Below are positions 1 through 8,596 of a DNA stretch of 64,000 bases, piece after piece; position 1 is the stretch's first letter, and each line of letters begins with the position of its first letter. The stretch covers positions 1-64,000 of the forward strand of contig NZ_WQFE01000015.1 in assembly GCF_013033965.1 (NCBI RefSeq). Direction: 5' to 3'. The position numbers and the translations under genes were made by a program. Origin of the DNA: Ruegeria atlantica (GTDB lineage: Bacteria > Pseudomonadota > Alphaproteobacteria > Rhodobacterales > Rhodobacteraceae). Below the pieces are notes generated by a model. It saw only the letters and a list, made by a program, of their open reading frames with translations. It was not told the origin of the DNA and searched no databases.

Positions 1-68
1 TCGACCTATATCTCAGTTGCTGCAGTAGCAGCTCGCATAGTCGACGTTCGCCGCGACTGCTGAGTAAG

Positions 69-890
69 CTAGTTTTTGGGTTTTTGATAAAGCACGCTAC
101 CCAGCCAAGACAGAAAAGCCATCGGGTCCTTCGCTGGCCAAATGTGATCGGCTCCGGGAATTGCGTAACTGCGCACGTTCGTTAGACCAGCGACAGCTTT
201 GCTAGGGATAGTCCAGACGTCACCAGATTGCTCACCCCATGCCACATGAACCGGCAGCGGCAATGTTTCAAGTTCAGCAGCTGTAACCGAAACAAAGCGG
301 TGCTTGGCACTGAGCAAGGGGATCAGCGTATGCGCATTTTCCAAGCAAATCTGGCGAAGATCCGGCGGAAGCTTTCCGAATGTGCCGGACCCGCTCACCG
401 CGCCGATAAAGGCCTTCAAAACTCCGATCCCGCCGTCCGTTGCCGCGGCTTCCGTGACGGGTAAAAAGGTTTCCTGCATGCTTAACTGATGCATCGCGAT
501 GTCCACGGGAGTGCTGACCAGGCTTGTTGAACTCGGCTCGTACACCGCAACGCCTGAGACTAGGTTAGGCCTGTCGACGCTCAGACGCAAAGCGACGTTT
601 GCGCCATAGGACCAACCCACAACAAAGACTGGGCCGCAATTGAAGCTTTCGATGATGAAGGCAAGGTCATCTGCATGCGTTTTCTCGTTGAACTCCAATG
701 TGGTTTCTGACCATTCGGATGGCCCGAACCAGCGTAAGGTCGGAGCGATGCATCTGTACTGCTTCGACAGTTTCTGTACGTGAGGTGCCCAGATCCGATG
801 ATCACAGGCCGCGCCGTGGACAAACAGTATGGGTGCCCCGTTCCCGCGGTCGATACAGGGAAAAAAATTGTTTGATACATGTATAGTCAT
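69..890 (-). CDS. alpha/beta hydrolase
   Basis: A 273-residue single-domain alpha/beta hydrolase. The oxyanion region is seen in FVHGAACDHRIW (about residues 24-35), the nucleophile elbow in GWSYGAN (Ser about 94), a candidate acid in the WGEQSGDVW stretch and the catalytic His in GADHIWP near the C-terminus. There is no signal peptide, so it is probably cytoplasmic. The ATG at 890 has GGAG about nine bases upstream. It lies 21 bp downstream of the methyltransferase gene on the same strand, so the two are probably co-transcribed. The substrate cannot be told from sequence; esterase, lactonase and dehalogenase-like activities are all possible within this fold. Confidence 0.85.
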   Translation of the reverse strand: MTIHVSNNFFPCIDRGNGAPILFVHGAACDHRIWAPHVQKLSKQYRCIAPTLRWFGPSEWSETTLEFNEKTHADDLAFIIESFNCGPVFVVGWSYGANVALRLSVDRPNLVSGVAVYEPSSTSLVSTPVDIAMHQLSMQETFLPVTEAAATDGGIGVLKAFIGAVSGSGTFGKLPPDLRQICLENAHTLIPLLSAKHRFVSVTAAELETLPLPVHVAWGEQSGDVWTIPSKAVAGLTNVRSYAIPGADHIWPAKDPMAFLSWLGSVLYQKPKN

Positions 891-911
891 GAAGCTGACT
901 CCGGTTAGGTA

Positions 912-1586
912 TTAGATGGAAAGATGAAGATCGGGACCAGTCGGGCAGCGGTCAGGGCGTTCGCCTGGCCTAAGGGGTCTCGCATGCCCCGTTGTTTGCC
1001 AAGCAATTGGGAACGGGACCCCGCCGAGCTTGAAGGTGTCTGCGTCGACACGAAACTTTGCACGGCGTAATGCGGTGGCCGCACGGCGGTTCAGCTGACA
1101 ACCGCCAAGCAGCGAGGCCCACGGCCGCTGAACAACATCCTGCACGCGCGAAACCCAAGGCGTTGGCGCGCTGACATGTTCGCAAAACAGCACCTCGCCA
1201 TCTGCGCGTAGTACGCGCCGGACCTCACTCAACACTGCTGACACGTCTTGAACCGTGCAAAGCGTATAGGTCAGCACCACCGTGTCGATGCAGCTATCCG
1301 CAAGTGGAATATCCTCGCCAAAGGCCTGAACCAATTCAATCGGGATGTTTGATTGATCAGCCAGTTTCTGTGCCATTTTGAGGCTGCTCTGGCAGGGATC
1401 CAATCCGATGAGTTTGTTGACACGTCCCGTATCATAAAGCGGAATGTTAAGCCCCGAGCCGATGCCCAGATCCAGAACGACGCCTTGAGCCTTGGGAATG
1501 ATGCGATTGCGTTGCTCTGCAAAGGCGCGCCCGCCACAACCGCAATCGACAATTCGGGGAAGGATATGTTTATTGTACAAAGACAT
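912..1586 (-). CDS. class I SAM-dependent methyltransferase
   Basis: A 224-residue Methyltransf_11-type enzyme. SAM motif I is VLDLGIGSGLN (about residues 37-47), followed by the acidic strand-2 end GLDPCQSS and the motif IV region DTVVLTYTLC. The C-terminal part (FCEHVSAPTPW, then a CQLNR segment) resembles the METTL7-like group of small-molecule or thiol methyltransferases; that assignment is inference. The ATG at 1586 is preceded by AGAGGA. It leads a two-gene minus-strand unit with the hydrolase ending at 69 and is divergent from the wHTH-hydrolase regulator at 1745, a likely controller. Confidence 0.85.
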   Translation of the reverse strand: MSLYNKHILPRIVDCGCGGRAFAEQRNRIIPKAQGVVLDLGIGSGLNIPLYDTGRVNKLIGLDPCQSSLKMAQKLADQSNIPIELVQAFGEDIPLADSCIDTVVLTYTLCTVQDVSAVLSEVRRVLRADGEVLFCEHVSAPTPWVSRVQDVVQRPWASLLGGCQLNRRAATALRRAKFRVDADTFKLGGVPFPIAWQTTGHARPLRPGERPDRCPTGPDLHLSI

Positions 1587-1744
1587 GGTTTTGCTTTCCT
1601 CTAGGTGACGATGCAGTAACCATGCCGGGGTTTGACATTACGCACTTGGCGGAGTTCTGGAGAAGCAATGAAGAAACGCTGGATTTTCAGGCCTCTTGAA
1701 CGCTTTGCGCAGGGCCACCCGCTGATGACTGAGGTGAGAAACCC

Positions 1745-2926
1745 ATGATCTACGCGTTTTCCGATTGTGTTCTTGACCTCGAGCGCCGCACGCTGGTGCG
1801 CGATGAGGTTACTCAGCATATCGAACCTCAGGTCTTTGATCTGCTGGTTCTTTTGGTTCAGGCCGAAGGGCGGACCGTCACCAAAGATGAGATCATCACG
1901 CAGATCTGGAATGGACGAGCGATCTCGGACGACGCGGTTACGAGCCGGATCAAAAGCGCGCGAAAGGCAATCGGTGACGATGGTCGCGCTCAACGATTTA
2001 TTCGAACGCTACCGAAGATCGGATATCGCTTTGACGGGCAAGCGGATGCGCAACCTGGCCGTTCTCAACAGCCTGCGCCCCTTGCTACGACAGACCCTGG
2101 CGATGCACCGGCAACTGATACAACCACGCCCGAGATTGGGTATATAACGGATCGAAGAGGTCGCTCTATCGGATGTGCGGTTCACGGCGACGGCCCGCTG
2201 GTCATTATCCCTCCGTTTTGGGTCACCGCGTCTGATCTGTGGCATGATCATCTGGACATCCAAGATTTCTTTCTGACCCTGGGCAAAGGGTTGCGCATAT
2301 TGCGCTATGACCGGCCGGGCTCGGGCCTCAGCCGTGATGCGTATCCAAACGAGACGCTGGAGGATGAGGTCGCGCTGCTTGACGATATGGTTGCGGCGTT
2401 TGACGCTGATCGTTTTTCACTTCTGGCGATCTCGGCTGCTGGGCCTGTGGCCATCCGATACGCCGTAGCGCACCCCGCTCAGGTTGATCGCATTTGTTTT
2501 TATGGCGCCTATGGCTCAGGCAAGGATCTGGCGCCTCCGGAATCGCAGGCCATGCTGCTGGCCCTGATCCGGCAGCATTGGGGCGTCGGATCGCGCGCTC
2601 TTGCGGATATCTTCATACCCTCGGCAGATGCTGAAGACAGGCGTCGTTTTGCGGCCCAACAACGCGCTGCCGCAGATCCGGAACAAGCCGCTTCCATGCT
2701 CGAATTAAGTTGGCAGATTGATGCCAAACTCGACGCGCCCAAAGTTGATGTCCCGACCCTTGTGCTGCATCGTCAAGAAGATCGCGCGGTTTCAGTTGAT
2801 CACGGGCAATGGTTGGCGCGCTCAATCCCAGGCGCTCGGCTGCAGCTTCTTCCCGGAGACGCGCATGCACCTTGGTTTGGACCGATGGATATTGCACGGC
2901 AGGCCAACTCATTTTTGCTTGGATAG
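1745..2926 (+). CDS. one-component regulator: winged HTH (CadC/OmpR type) fused to alpha/beta hydrolase
   Basis: 393 residues in two domains. Residues 1-97 form an OmpR/CadC-type winged helix (LEPQVFDLL-like start, SRIKSARKAIGDD recognition helix, LPKIGYRF wing). After a Pro/Thr-rich linker, residues about 130-393 form an alpha/beta hydrolase with RYDRPGSGLS, nucleophile elbow LAISAAG, a candidate acid in HRQEDRAV and the His in GDAHAPWFG, so the triad looks intact. No receiver or membrane segment is present, so the hydrolase domain probably senses or processes a small ligand. The ATG follows GAGGTGAG at a proper distance. It is divergent, 158 bp away, from the methyltransferase-hydrolase pair it probably controls. 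Confidence 0.88.
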   Translation: MIYAFSDCVLDLERRTLVRDEVTQHIEPQVFDLLVLLVQAEGRTVTKDEIITQIWNGRAISDDAVTSRIKSARKAIGDDGRAQRFIRTLPKIGYRFDGQADAQPGRSQQPAPLATTDPGDAPATDTTTPEIGYITDRRGRSIGCAVHGDGPLVIIPPFWVTASDLWHDHLDIQDFFLTLGKGLRILRYDRPGSGLSRDAYPNETLEDEVALLDDMVAAFDADRFSLLAISAAGPVAIRYAVAHPAQVDRICFYGAYGSGKDLAPPESQAMLLALIRQHWGVGSRALADIFIPSADAEDRRRFAAQQRAAADPEQAASMLELSWQIDAKLDAPKVDVPTLVLHRQEDRAVSVDHGQWLARSIPGARLQLLPGDAHAPWFGPMDIARQANSFLLG

Positions 2927-3061
2927 CTATTCGTTTTCCAATGCGGTCCGTACCCGTCCATATCGCCAATCCCACGAAAGGCATACATTTCAAACCGAGG
3001 GTGTGGCCATGACGCTCGGTTTTGGAACTATTTCGGCAGCAAAACCATTGAGACAGTAGTG

Positions 3062-4096
3062 CTAAAAAACTCCAGGGTCTCGCCAATTATGCGGGTTTCT
3101 AGTGGTACTCCGCACAACAAGTTGGCTTTCAATTTCGATGCACTTAGTTGCTATTTCTGGATTTTCGATCATAGAAAGCAACATCTTAACTGTAGCCTCG
3201 GCCATTCGATTTGCCGGTTGACGAAGTGTGGTCAAATCAAAGGTCTTCCAGGCAGCCATTGCGACGTCATCATATCCAATAACAGAAACATCTCTCGGAA
3301 CGTTCAGACCTAGCTCAAGCCTGAGTGCTTCAAGAACTGCAAAGGCCATATGATCATTGCCAACGAAAATTGCGTCTGGCCCTTTTCCGCTCCGGAACAG
3401 ATCAAGGGTTTCTTTGTGTGCTTTCACGCGGCTGTATTCACAATCGACAATGTGAAACGGCTCCATCCCTTGCTTGACCATTTCTGCCAGAAACCCGGCT
3501 TTTCGTTCGCGACCATTCAATGACTTTTGCCAACCCGCAATGTGCGCGATCTTTGCGTGGCCACCCGCCAGAAGAAACTTCGCAGCAAGTCTTCCACCCT
3601 CGAAATTCGCCGCTGTAACAGAGGCAATGCTAGGGTCTTCCTGACCGCGATTGAACAATACGAAGGGAATGCCGTGATCTTGTAAGCGTTTTGTCAGTTC
3701 ATTGGAAACACTAACAGATGCCAGAATGATGCCATCGACCTGATGTGCAAGAAGATCCTCAACCACACCGTCAACTTCATCGGTCAGGTTAGACGCGAAA
3801 AAAGTCATGATATGATAGCCGTGCTCGTGAAACTCGGCGGACAGTTTCTCTAACGCTTCAGTGTAGAAGGGGTTTTTGAGATATGCCAACACGATCCCAA
3901 TAGTGCGGGATCGCCCTGTATTCAGTGAGCGAGCCAGTGTGTTGGGCCGGTATCCAAGCTTCATCGCTGCCTCGCGCACACGCCGCTGTTTGTCGGCGGA
4001 AACTTTGGAACCGGGCATGAATACCCGACTTACCGTTGGCTGGCTTACACCTGCCAGTTTTGCCACTTCTGCCGCTGTTGTTCGGCTCACTCGCAT
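3062..4096 (-). CDS. LacI-family transcriptional regulator of the adjacent sugar ABC importer
   Basis: 344 residues. The N-terminal LacI HTH is clear (AAEVAKLAGVSQPTVSRVF, then the hinge region YRPNTLARSL, residues about 8-60). It is followed by a periplasmic-binding-protein-like effector domain (IGIVLAYLKNPFYTEAL, DGIILASVSV, GYDDVAMAAW). It is the last gene of the minus-strand run, 120 bp after the ATPase gene. A perfect palindrome with central CG lies in front of the binding-protein gene at 8410-8423 and is the obvious operator candidate. The effector is presumably the imported sugar or polyol. Confidence 0.93.
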   Translation of the reverse strand: MRVSRTTAAEVAKLAGVSQPTVSRVFMPGSKVSADKQRRVREAAMKLGYRPNTLARSLNTGRSRTIGIVLAYLKNPFYTEALEKLSAEFHEHGYHIMTFFASNLTDEVDGVVEDLLAHQVDGIILASVSVSNELTKRLQDHGIPFVLFNRGQEDPSIASVTAANFEGGRLAAKFLLAGGHAKIAHIAGWQKSLNGRERKAGFLAEMVKQGMEPFHIVDCEYSRVKAHKETLDLFRSGKGPDAIFVGNDHMAFAVLEALRLELGLNVPRDVSVIGYDDVAMAAWKTFDLTTLRQPANRMAEATVKMLLSMIENPEIATKCIEIESQLVVRSTTRNPHNWRDPGVF

Positions 4097-4216
4097 GCAC
4101 TACCACCGTTTTGCCACAGGCCAATTGACGATTGCCCAAGCGGCTCTCACGGATGTTGAGCCACTCGATCACGTTCGCAGTTTATACGACCCTATTTGAG
4201 ATACCAGATTGGCAGT

Positions 4217-5278
4217 TCATTCCGCCTGAATTCGGACACCAGTTTCCGGGTCGAACAAATAGAGATGTTCAGGCGACAGCGAAATGCCAACAACATCATC
4301 CTGGTTCTTGCGCAAGTGTCGGCTGCCTCGTGCGATGACGCGCTGCTTGCCCCATTGAACCGTCAGCAATGTGCTTTCACCGGTGTTTTCGAAGGCATAA
4401 ATTGTGACGTCTATGTCGCCTTCTCCGGGCTCAAACACATTCATGTCGTCCGCGCGAACGCCCAGGATCACGTCAGCACGGTCCGCAATTCCCACTTTGA
4501 CCAAGCGCGTTCCACCTGTTGTGACAAACATGCCATCCTGAACCGACCCGTTGATCAGATTCATCGCCGGTGATCCGATGAAGCCAGCTACAAATAGATT
4601 AGCCGGATCGTTGTAGATCTCGTCCGGTGTGCCGAGTTGCTGGATCACCCCGTGTTTCATCACCGCCACCCTGTCGGCCAGGGTCATGGCCTCAATCTGG
4701 TCATGGGTGACGTAGACCGTCGTAATTTTCATTTCGCGACTGAGATGCTTTAGTTCCGCCCGCATCGTGACGCGCAGCTTTGCATCAAGGTTAGAAAGCG
4801 GCTCGTCCATCAAGAATACCTTGGGCGTCCGAACGATCGCGCGCGCAAGGGCAACACGCTGTCTCTGACCTCCGGAAAGCGCTTTAGGTTTGCGGTCCAG
4901 GAACTGGGTCAGCTCAACCTTCTCGGCGGCCTCATGCACTTTAGGTGCGATGTCGGCTTTGGGTGTCCCGCGTACTTTGAGCGGGTATGCGATGTTGTCG
5001 AAGATCGTCATGTGGGGGTACAGGCCATAGTTCTGAAACACCATCGCCACGTCCCGGTCCTTTGGCAGATCATCATTGACCATTCGGTCGCCGATCCAGA
5101 TCTCACCATCGGTTGGATCTTCCAGCCCTGCGATCATCCGCATGGTCGTGGTCTTGCCACAGCCAGAGGGGCCGAGCAGCACCAGAAACTCCCGATCATG
5201 GATTTCTAGCGACTGGTTGTCGACGCCAACAAAGTCGCCCCAGCGTTTGGTCAGGTTCTTAAGACGAACTTCAGCCAT
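4217..5278 (-). CDS. sugar ABC transporter ATPase (MalK/UgpC type)
   Basis: 353 residues from the chosen ATG at 5278, which overlaps the stop of the upstream permease by one base (TGATG), showing coupling; a longer reading to 5389 runs back inside the permease gene and is unlikely. Walker A is GPSGCGKTTT, the signature LSGGQRQRVALARA, Walker B VFLMDEPLSNLDAKL and the H-loop VTHDQIEA. The C-terminal 100 residues form the regulatory TOBE domain of CUT1 ATPases. It energises the two permeases ending at 5278 and 6102. Confidence 0.93.
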   Translation of the reverse strand: MAEVRLKNLTKRWGDFVGVDNQSLEIHDREFLVLLGPSGCGKTTTMRMIAGLEDPTDGEIWIGDRMVNDDLPKDRDVAMVFQNYGLYPHMTIFDNIAYPLKVRGTPKADIAPKVHEAAEKVELTQFLDRKPKALSGGQRQRVALARAIVRTPKVFLMDEPLSNLDAKLRVTMRAELKHLSREMKITTVYVTHDQIEAMTLADRVAVMKHGVIQQLGTPDEIYNDPANLFVAGFIGSPAMNLINGSVQDGMFVTTGGTRLVKVGIADRADVILGVRADDMNVFEPGEGDIDVTIYAFENTGESTLLTVQWGKQRVIARGSRHLRKNQDDVVGISLSPEHLYLFDPETGVRIQAE

Positions 5279-6105
5279 CAGCGTACGGCTCCCATAGTCA
5301 TGCCTTGCACAAAGTATCTGCGAATGATGAGGGCGAGGACGAACATCGGTAACATGATGATGATGCCCGCGGCGCTGAGCAGGTTCCACAGGTCGCCCTC
5401 CTCGCCTTTGAAAAGGGCCAGCCCGATGGGCAGTGTGACCGCATCTTTGTTTGTCAGGATCAGCGCGAACAGGAACTCATTCCAGGCGATGATGAAGCAG
5501 AAAATCCCCGCTGTCAGTAAGCCCGGTGCCGCCATTGGCAGGACGATATTGAGGATCACCTGTATCCGCGACGAACCATCCACCATTGCGGCCTCTTCGG
5601 TGTCCAGCGGAATGCCATCGATGAACCCTTTGATCATCCAAATGGCAAATGGCATCACGATCGCCAGATTTACAAGTATCAACCCGACCCGCGTATCAAG
5701 CAGCCCTATATCGCGAAACATGACAAAGAACGGCAGGATGATCACCACGGCCGGGACAAACTGTGTGGCCAGTATCATCACCAGCATCGCCGTTTCACCC
5801 GTCAGACGGAACCGCGAAAAGGAGTAGGCCGCCATCGTGGCAATGGGGATCGCTATGACAACCGTGACCAGCGCCACAATGCTCGAATTGAGCAGCTTTG
5901 CCCCCAAATAGTAGGGCGCATCGAAGACAACCCCGAAGTTCTCCAGCGTCGGGGTGAACAACAGCTTGAGCTGGTAGACATCGACGTGGTTCTTGAACGC
6001 GGCCAGAAAGATCCAGATGATCGGGATCAGCATGATGGATATAGCGATCAGGATCAGCACAATCTGGATCGCGTTGATGATCTGTTTTTTCTGCCGTCCG
6101 GTCAT
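5278..6105 (-). CDS. sugar ABC transporter permease (MalG type)
   Basis: 275 residues with about six membrane helices beginning at IVLILIAISIMLIPIIW. The EAA loop that contacts the ATPase is EEAAMVDGSSRIQV followed by VLPMAAPGL, as in CUT1 second permeases. It overlaps the preceding permease gene by four bases (ATGA) and the ATPase gene by one base, so it sits in a tightly coupled operon. Substrate specificity is not readable from the permease; the order of the whole set (binding protein, F, G, K) resembles polyol or sugar importers of the Smo/Mtl kind. Confidence 0.93.
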   Translation of the reverse strand: MTGRQKKQIINAIQIVLILIAISIMLIPIIWIFLAAFKNHVDVYQLKLLFTPTLENFGVVFDAPYYLGAKLLNSSIVALVTVVIAIPIATMAAYSFSRFRLTGETAMLVMILATQFVPAVVIILPFFVMFRDIGLLDTRVGLILVNLAIVMPFAIWMIKGFIDGIPLDTEEAAMVDGSSRIQVILNIVLPMAAPGLLTAGIFCFIIAWNEFLFALILTNKDAVTLPIGLALFKGEEGDLWNLLSAAGIIIMLPMFVLALIIRRYFVQGMTMGAVR

Positions 6106-6977
6106 GATGCTTTCCTGAACACGAACTTGGCGTAGGCATACGTGAGGAAAATCATTGGAATGACCATCAGCCAGGCAACGGAGGCCGAGTAACCGATCTG
6201 CCCGTACTTCATGCCGTTGAAATAGATATAGTGGCTGAGTGTTTGGGTCGCCGTACCCGGCCCGCCATTGGTCAGCATGAAGATTTGATCGAAGGTCTTG
6301 AGGCTGAAGATTGATTTGAGAATGATCACCACCGCCAGAACCGGCGCGAGTTGAGGCAGTGTCACATCGCGAAACACCCGCCAGCCAGAGGCTCCGTCAA
6401 CCTGCGCGGCCTCGATCGTTTCGGGCGGAACGGATGCAAGACCGCCGATCAGCACAAGCGTCAGAAAGGGTATCCAGCCCCAGACATCCGCCATCACGCA
6501 AACCGCAAAAGCAAGCTGCGGATGGGCCAGCCAGCTGATGTCGGCCAGTGGCGGAAACACGGCCCCGAAAAAGGCGTCGAACAGCCCAAACTCGGGGTTG
6601 AACATGAACCGAAACGAAACACCAATCAACGCCGGCGACATCGCGAAGGGCAGGATGAGCAATGTCTGCACTCCTGACCTGAGCCGTCCGCCTGGCGCCA
6701 GAAGCATCGCCAAACCCAGTGCCAGCAGGGTCGTCAATGCGACCGTCAATACGGTATAGATCCCCGTCACCCACACCGAGTTCCAGAACGCAGGCTCTTC
6801 CCAGAACGCCCAGGTGTAGTTTTCAAAACCAAGATAGCCCTGCGGAAAGTTGGGTTTGTTGAGCCGCCCAACCGTAAAGGACAGACGCAGCGATTCAACA
6901 AGCGGCCAGATTGCGGTGGCAAAAACCACCAGCACTGCTGGCAACACCAGCAGGTATTTCAGCGTATTGTCACGCAT
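6102..6977 (-). CDS. sugar ABC transporter permease (MalF type)
   Basis: 291 residues, about six membrane helices, first helix LLVLPAVLVVFATAIWPLV. The EAA loop is IEAAQVDGASGWRVF followed by VTLPQLAPVL. The C-terminal region carries the FDQIFMLTNGGPG motif typical of the UgpA/MalF-like permease of CUT1 systems. The gene starts 57 bp after the binding-protein stop; that gap holds a stable hairpin (6998-7027). It ends with a four-base overlap onto the second permease gene. Confidence 0.93.
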   Translation of the reverse strand: MRDNTLKYLLVLPAVLVVFATAIWPLVESLRLSFTVGRLNKPNFPQGYLGFENYTWAFWEEPAFWNSVWVTGIYTVLTVALTTLLALGLAMLLAPGGRLRSGVQTLLILPFAMSPALIGVSFRFMFNPEFGLFDAFFGAVFPPLADISWLAHPQLAFAVCVMADVWGWIPFLTLVLIGGLASVPPETIEAAQVDGASGWRVFRDVTLPQLAPVLAVVIILKSIFSLKTFDQIFMLTNGGPGTATQTLSHYIYFNGMKYGQIGYSASVAWLMVIPMIFLTYAYAKFVFRKAS

Positions 6978-6997
6978 GTCACATCCAATCCGATTGA

Positions 6998-7027
6998 CAC
7001 GGGTGTGACCGTTGAGATCACACCGTG
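6998..7027 (-). promoter_or_regulatory. intercistronic hairpin between binding protein and permease genes
   Basis: CACGGGTGTGA (6998-7008) pairs with TCACACCGTG (7018-7027): a ten-pair stem with one bulged G and a nine-base loop. It lies directly after the binding-protein stop and before the permease start. No T-run follows. This position is typical of hairpins that protect the binding-protein mRNA or cause partial termination, giving more binding protein than permease. Confidence 0.6.
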
Positions 7028-7034
7028 CAATGCA

Positions 7035-8357
7035 TCACTCAATACGCCCGGCGCGCTTGAGCACGCGGTTCGATTGCTCGGCGGCTTCGGTCATCAGTTC
7101 ACGGACATCACCACCGGCTGCTGCCTTGGCGATAGCAGCCGACAGAATGTCGCCTACTTCGGGCCATTCGGGAATTTGAGGCATGATGTCAGATTCTTTG
7201 AGCGAATCCCACGCGGCCGCCTGAATCCCGTCATTGGCCGCATTTACGTCCGCATCCTGCAGCGAAGTGATATGAGTGACGACGTTGTTCACAATCGGTT
7301 TGCCCGCCACTTCGCGTTCGATGGCGTTGGCCTTGTCCATTTCAGGGTTGGAAAGCCATTTCATGAACTCCCAGGCCGCTTCTTTGTTCTCGGAATAGTC
7401 GGAAATCGAAAACGGCATCGAGATTGCATAGGTTTTCGTCCGTCCATCATAAGACGGCATTCCTGTAAACCCGACCTGATCCTTGGTCAGCGTCGATGAT
7501 TCCGGGTTGTAGAAACCGGAATATGCCCACCACCAGACGGGGATCATCGCGGATTTGCCCTGCATGAACGATTGACGGGCATCCTGCTCGACAAAAGCCA
7601 GACTGTTGGGGTTGGTGACACCGTGGACAGTGTGCAATGCGATGTAATCCTCGGTGGCCTTTATCGCCTCGTCGCTCGTCCAGGCTGCGGTCCAGTCATC
7701 ATTGAAGATGTCTGCACCGGCGGCCCAAAGGAAATTGATCCAGATGAACAGATTCTGACGGTTGCCATCATTGTTGTAATACAGCGCCAGAGGGGCGATA
7801 TCGGGATTTGATTCCTTCAGCTCTTTGCCGATTTCGATCACTTCTTCCCACGATGTCGGAGGTTCCAGGATCAGATCCTTGCGATAAAACATCAGCTGCG
7901 GATGCGCGCGCAACGGAAAACCAAGCGTCTTGCCATCATACTGAGCTGATCGTGCAAAGGCCGCCGGGTACCGATCCATCGAAATCCCATCTTGGGCCAT
8001 CATATCGTCAATCGGCATCAACCAATGCGCATTGGGCGGCCCCCAACTGTCGAGGTAATTTACCACATCGAAGGTCCCGTTGGCGGCGATCCCCTCGGCG
8101 TTGATCTTTTCTTGCAGCGATCCGAACGGAATAAACGTCCATTCGGTTTCGATCCCGGTCAACTCGGTGAATTCATCATCTCGCAACATCAGACCATCAA
8201 ATTGGGGGGTCACGACACTCAGGATGTTCAGCTTTGTTCCGGCATACGGCTGACCTTCCTTCAGATTATATGGAATGTCCTCGGCACTGGCGCTGAGCGG
8301 CATCAGCATCATTACAGTCGCAGCCACTCCTGCTTTCAATAGAGTCCGTTTGCGCAT
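7035..8357 (-). CDS. sugar ABC transporter substrate-binding protein
   Basis: 440 residues from the ATG at 8357, which has a strong GGGAGGAG site; an upstream start at 8384 lacks one. A Sec signal peptide (MRKRTLLKAGVAATVMM, cleavage after SASAE) is followed by an SBP_bac_1-type fold (LNILSVVTPQFDGLML, YPAAFARSAQYDGKT, WEFMKWLSNPEMDKA). It delivers the substrate to the permeases at 5278-6977. It is first in the operon, with a LacI-like palindrome 53 bp upstream. The exact sugar or polyol is unknown; no catabolic enzyme is linked in the window. Confidence 0.93.
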   Translation of the reverse strand: MRKRTLLKAGVAATVMMLMPLSASAEDIPYNLKEGQPYAGTKLNILSVVTPQFDGLMLRDDEFTELTGIETEWTFIPFGSLQEKINAEGIAANGTFDVVNYLDSWGPPNAHWLMPIDDMMAQDGISMDRYPAAFARSAQYDGKTLGFPLRAHPQLMFYRKDLILEPPTSWEEVIEIGKELKESNPDIAPLALYYNNDGNRQNLFIWINFLWAAGADIFNDDWTAAWTSDEAIKATEDYIALHTVHGVTNPNSLAFVEQDARQSFMQGKSAMIPVWWWAYSGFYNPESSTLTKDQVGFTGMPSYDGRTKTYAISMPFSISDYSENKEAAWEFMKWLSNPEMDKANAIEREVAGKPIVNNVVTHITSLQDADVNAANDGIQAAAWDSLKESDIMPQIPEWPEVGDILSAAIAKAAAGGDVRELMTEAAEQSNRVLKRAGRIE

Positions 8358-8409
8358 TCTCTCCTCCCTTGCGAATCGCAACATAAGATTAGCTAGGGTT
8401 AAGATATCA

Positions 8410-8423
8410 TGAATACGTATTCA
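8410..8423. promoter_or_regulatory. candidate LacI-family operator
   Basis: TGAATACGTATTCA is a perfect 14-bp palindrome centred on CG, the usual form of LacI-family operators. It lies 53 bp upstream of the binding-protein start in an otherwise gene-free 239-bp stretch, and the operon ends with a LacI-family gene. Self-regulation through this site is inferred. Confidence 0.7.
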
Positions 8424-8596
8424 CAGTTTGCTTTTTTGGCGTTATTAGCCTCGAAGCCACCGATACACCGCGTTGTATGCCTCGAATTTGTTGTGGAAAA
8501 CGTGGTTTGGAAACTGCAAACAGAAGTACGGTCGTCCTATTCCCGACCTTCACCTTTAAGGGCAGGTTTTCTGACCATTCCTTGAAGCAGACATCC

